Part shown: in pieces, positions 61,936-64,000 of the stretch
Layout: every line of letters begins with the position of its first letter
Position numbering within the stretch: position 1 is the stretch's first letter
Assembly: GCA_963838035.1 (NCBI GenBank)
Contig: CAWIPM010000001.1
Location: forward strand, 112,679 to 176,678
Direction: 5' to 3'
From: CAVVNN01 sp963838035
Lineage (GTDB): Bacteria > Actinomycetota > Thermoleophilia > Solirubrobacterales > 70-9
DNA: 64,000 bases
Notes under the pieces: model-generated
Told to the model about the DNA's origin: nothing
What the model saw: the letters and a program-made list of their open reading frames with translations, nothing else
Databases searched by the model: none
Translations under genes and position numbers: made by a program

Positions 61936-63588
61936 GTGATCGGTCCGCCGACCGACCCGGAGGAGGACCGCATCGAGGTGGGGGTGGCGATCGTCGGCGG
62001 CGGCCCGGCCGGCCTCGCCTGCGCGAACAAGCTGATGCAGCTGCTCGAGCACGAGCCGGAGCTGACCGAGAAGCTGGGCGAAGTCCCGGTCGCGGTGATC
62101 GAGAAGGGCAAAGTCGCCGGGGCGCACCTGCTATCGGGGGCCAACATGAAGCCCTCGGCGATGGAAGAGCTGTTTCCCGACCTCGACAAGTCGGAGTGCG
62201 CCGGTCTACCAGGAGGTGACCAAGGACGCGGTCTACTTGCTGACCTCAAGAGCAAAGCGATTCCGATGAAGCCGCCGCCGCCGAATTTCCGCAATCACGG
62301 CAACTACGTCACCTCGGTCTCCAAGCTGGGCCGCTTCCTCGCCGAGAAAGCCGAGGAGGCGGGCGTCTACATCCTCTCCGAGACCGCCGCGACCAAGCTG
62401 CTGGTCGAGGACAGGGTCGTCAAGGGCGTCCGCTCCGGCGACCGTGGCCGCGGCAAGGACGGCGAGGAGCTGGGCAACTTCGAGCCCGGCTCCGACGTCG
62501 TCGCCAGGGCGACGGTGCTGGCCGAGGGCACGGTCGGCCACCTCACCTACGCCGCCTACGACTACTTCGACCTGCACGGCGCCGACCCGATGCGCTGGGA
62601 GCTCGGGGTCAAAGAGGTCTGGGAGGTGCCGAAGCCGCTCGACCGCGTCATCCACACGATGGGCTGGCCGCTGCGCAAGGGCGCCGAAGTACAACGAGTT
62701 CGGCGGCAGCTTCATCTACCCGATGGGCGAGGACAAGGTCTGCATCGGCCTCGTCGCCGGCCTCGATTACACCGACGCGACCTTCAGCGTCCACGACGCG
62801 CTGCAGCTGTTCAAGACCCACCCCTTCATCAAGAAGATCATCGAGGGTGGCAAGCGGGTCGCCTGGGGGGCGAAGACGATTCCCTCGGGCGGCTACTTCG
62901 CGATGCCGAAGCGCTTCGCGGTGCCCGGCATGGTGATCGCCGGCGACGCCGCCAGCATGGTCAACATTCCGAACCTGAGGGCGTCCACTACGCGATGCAC
63001 GCCGGCATGTACGCGGCGGAGGCGATCGTCGCGGCGCTGAACGGAGGACTCGGTCAACTTCGAGGCCTACGACGAGAAGATCCACAACTCGGTGATCGAG
63101 AAGGATCTCTACCGGTCGCGCAACATGCGCCAGGCGTTCTCGAAGGGCTTCTTCGTCGGCGGCGCCGTCGCCAACGGCGATGGCCGCTCACCAAAGGCGA
63201 CTTCCCCCGGGGCCACTGGAAGGGCGAGGACGACGCCGAGAACGCGATGGAGATCGGCAGGGCGGGCGACATGTACGTCAAGCCCGACAACGAGCTCACC
63301 TTCAACAAGCTCGACTCGGTCTTCCTCTCCGGCAACGCGACCCGCGACGACGCCCCCAACCACGTCCGCATCCAGACCAGGGTGCCGCGCGAGATCGCCC
63401 AGACCTGGGTCTCGATGTGCCCGGCCCAGGTCTATGAGATCCCCGACGAGCAGCTCGAGAACGGCGCCGCCACGGTCGACGTCCACGTCACCGCCTCCAA
63501 CTGCGTGCAGTGCGGGGCGATCACCGCCAAGGGCGGCCGCCTCACCCTGCCCGAGGGCGGCGACGGGCCGCTCTATCAGGAGACCTGA
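61936..63588 (+). CDS. ETF:quinone oxidoreductase with six frame changes
   Basis: About 550 residues if repaired, GTG start. FAD motif VAIVGGGPAGLACANKL and YEI..NCVQC iron-sulfur segment bracket a protein matching ETF-QO throughout: VKEVWEVPKPLDRVIHTMGW, EFGGSFIYPMGEDKVCIGLV, MVIAGDAASMVNIPN and DLYRSRNMRQAFSKGFF. The frame changes near 62195, 62264, 62684, 62978, 63046 and 63183, alternating +1 and -1, and each segment is homologous, which argues for indel errors rather than decay. The C-terminal cluster region has MCPAQVYEI and NCVQCGAIT, where the third Cys of the usual CxxCxxC is absent. It passes electrons from ETF to membrane quinone. Confidence 0.8.
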   Translation: MIGPPTDPEEDRIEVGVAIVGGGPAGLACANKLMQLLEHEPELTEKLGEVPVAVIEKGKVAGAHLLSGANMKPSAMEELFPDLDKSECAGLPGGDQGRGLLADLKSKAIPMKPPPPNFRNHGNYVTSVSKLGRFLAEKAEEAGVYILSETAATKLLVEDRVVKGVRSGDRGRGKDGEELGNFEPGSDVVARATVLAEGTVGHLTYAAYDYFDLHGADPMRWELGVKEVWEVPKPLDRVIHTMGWPLRKGAEVQRVRRQLHLPDGRGQGLHRPRRRPRLHRRDLQRPRRAAAVQDPPLHQEDHRGWQAGRLGGEDDSLGRLLRDAEALRGARHGDRRRRRQHGQHSEPEGVHYAMHAGMYAAEAIVAALNGGLGQLRGLRREDPQLGDREGSLPVAQHAPGVLEGLLRRRRRRQRRWPLTKGDFPRGHWKGEDDAENAMEIGRAGDMYVKPDNELTFNKLDSVFLSGNATRDDAPNHVRIQTRVPREIAQTWVSMCPAQVYEIPDEQLENGAATVDVHVTASNCVQCGAITAKGGRLTLPEGGDGPLYQET

Positions 63589-63720
63589 GGCTGCGGGCGC
63601 GCGGGTGCCCCGGTCAGGGAGCCTGCGGGCGAGGTATTCGTTCTCGGCCCCCGTAACCGGGTCGCCCGCGCGTCGGACCGCCCGGGTTAGACGCCGCGGT
63701 CTGAGCATTAGGGTCGCGAC

Positions 63721-64000
63721 GTGCTTGCCCTCGGGATAGTCGCGGCGGTTGGGGCTTCGTGCCTCTACAACACCTCGATCGCGCTGCAGGCGCTGGAGGC
63801 GCGGGAGGTGCCGGGGAGCATTCGCTGCGTCCGTCGCTGATCGGGAGGCTGGTGAGGAACAGGCGTTGGCTTGGAGCCACAGCGCTGGGATTGGTCGGCT
63901 GGCCGCTGGAGATCGCCGCTCTCCTGCTTGCTCCTCTGACGGTCGTGCAACCCTGCCTCGCCAGCGGCTTGATTCTCCTGCTCTGGCTGGGCGCGACGCG
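63721..64000 (+). CDS. DMT/EamA-like membrane protein, 3'-truncated, one frameshift
   Basis: Runs off the window end. From the GTG at 63721, LALGIVAAVGASCLYNTSIA is a first membrane helix. Near 63815 a G run is one base short and the frame continues EHSLRPSLIGRLVRNRRWLG, then ATALGLVGWPLEIAALLLA and LTVVQPCLASGLILLLWLGA. Alternating helices and the VQPCLASGLILLL stretch resemble EamA/DMT-type transporters. Substrate unknown. The 132 bases before it (63589-63720) show no gene. Confidence 0.6.

Overview
The window is a very GC-rich bacterial chromosome segment. The likely source is an actinobacterium of the class Thermoleophilia (Solirubrobacterales-like). This is inferred from a complete type IV pilus (T4P) locus, a mycobacterial-type glucan cluster (Rv3030-Rv3032-like), DipZ, paired ArsA-type ATPases, secreted PD40/NHL propeller proteins and several apparently leaderless genes. 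No rRNA, tRNA, CRISPR array or insertion sequence was recognised.

Region 1 (1-7443): T4P motor genes. A PilT-type ATPase (5'-truncated, two frameshifts), a PilX-like protein with a beta-helix-like body, a small membrane protein, then pilB-pilT-pilC.

Region 2 (7444-14190): accessory block splitting the pilus locus. It holds a Fic protein, a reverse-strand operon encoding GAF plus degenerate GGDEF and an ATPase-less PilB N-terminal (MshEN) domain on a repetitive coiled coil, a broken glycosyltransferase joined to a Fic C-terminal remnant, and a AAA ATPase behind a perfect 19-bp palindrome in AT-rich DNA.

Region 3 (14191-25329): second half of the pilus locus. An NHL-FIMAH propeller, a cyclic-di-GMP-I riboswitch with an RBS/start-codon hairpin in front of the major pilin, a large secreted PD40 propeller coupled to two minor pilins, pilD, pilM-pilN-pilO and a PilP-position protein. 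The riboswitch, the MshEN domain on PilB and the MshEN/degenerate-GGDEF operon together suggest c-di-GMP control of pilus synthesis and extension.

Region 4 (25330-36377): HxlR regulator, a frameshifted protein of unknown function, a DUF5615-type toxin with its antitoxin, two ArsA-type ATPases, a divergent parA-ftsZ operon sharing an exact 61-bp repeat, DUF4242 and a giant LuxR-family ATPase regulator.

Region 5 (36502-50914): FAD oxidoreductase, gamma-glutamyltransferase coupled to a class III cyclase, a methyltransferase/GH57/GT4/hexapeptide-transferase set resembling the mycobacterial methylglucose lipopolysaccharide locus, meaB, PRC-barrel protein, a Met/His-repeat lipoprotein coupled to DipZ, and an OmpR/histidine-kinase pair.

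Region 6 (50911-64000): acyl-CoA and propionate catabolism. Acyl-CoA dehydrogenase, aldehyde dehydrogenase, HxlR, leucyl aminopeptidase, thiolase, HAD phosphatase, both methylmalonyl-CoA mutase subunits, etfB-etfA, ETF:quinone oxidoreductase (six frame changes) and the start of a DMT-type membrane protein. Acyl-CoA oxidation would feed ETF and then ETF-QO; the mutase with MeaB handles the propionyl branch.

Single-base frame changes in at least six genes, some at homopolymers, suggest residual sequencing or assembly errors. Frameshifted genes are therefore described as probably intact unless stated otherwise.
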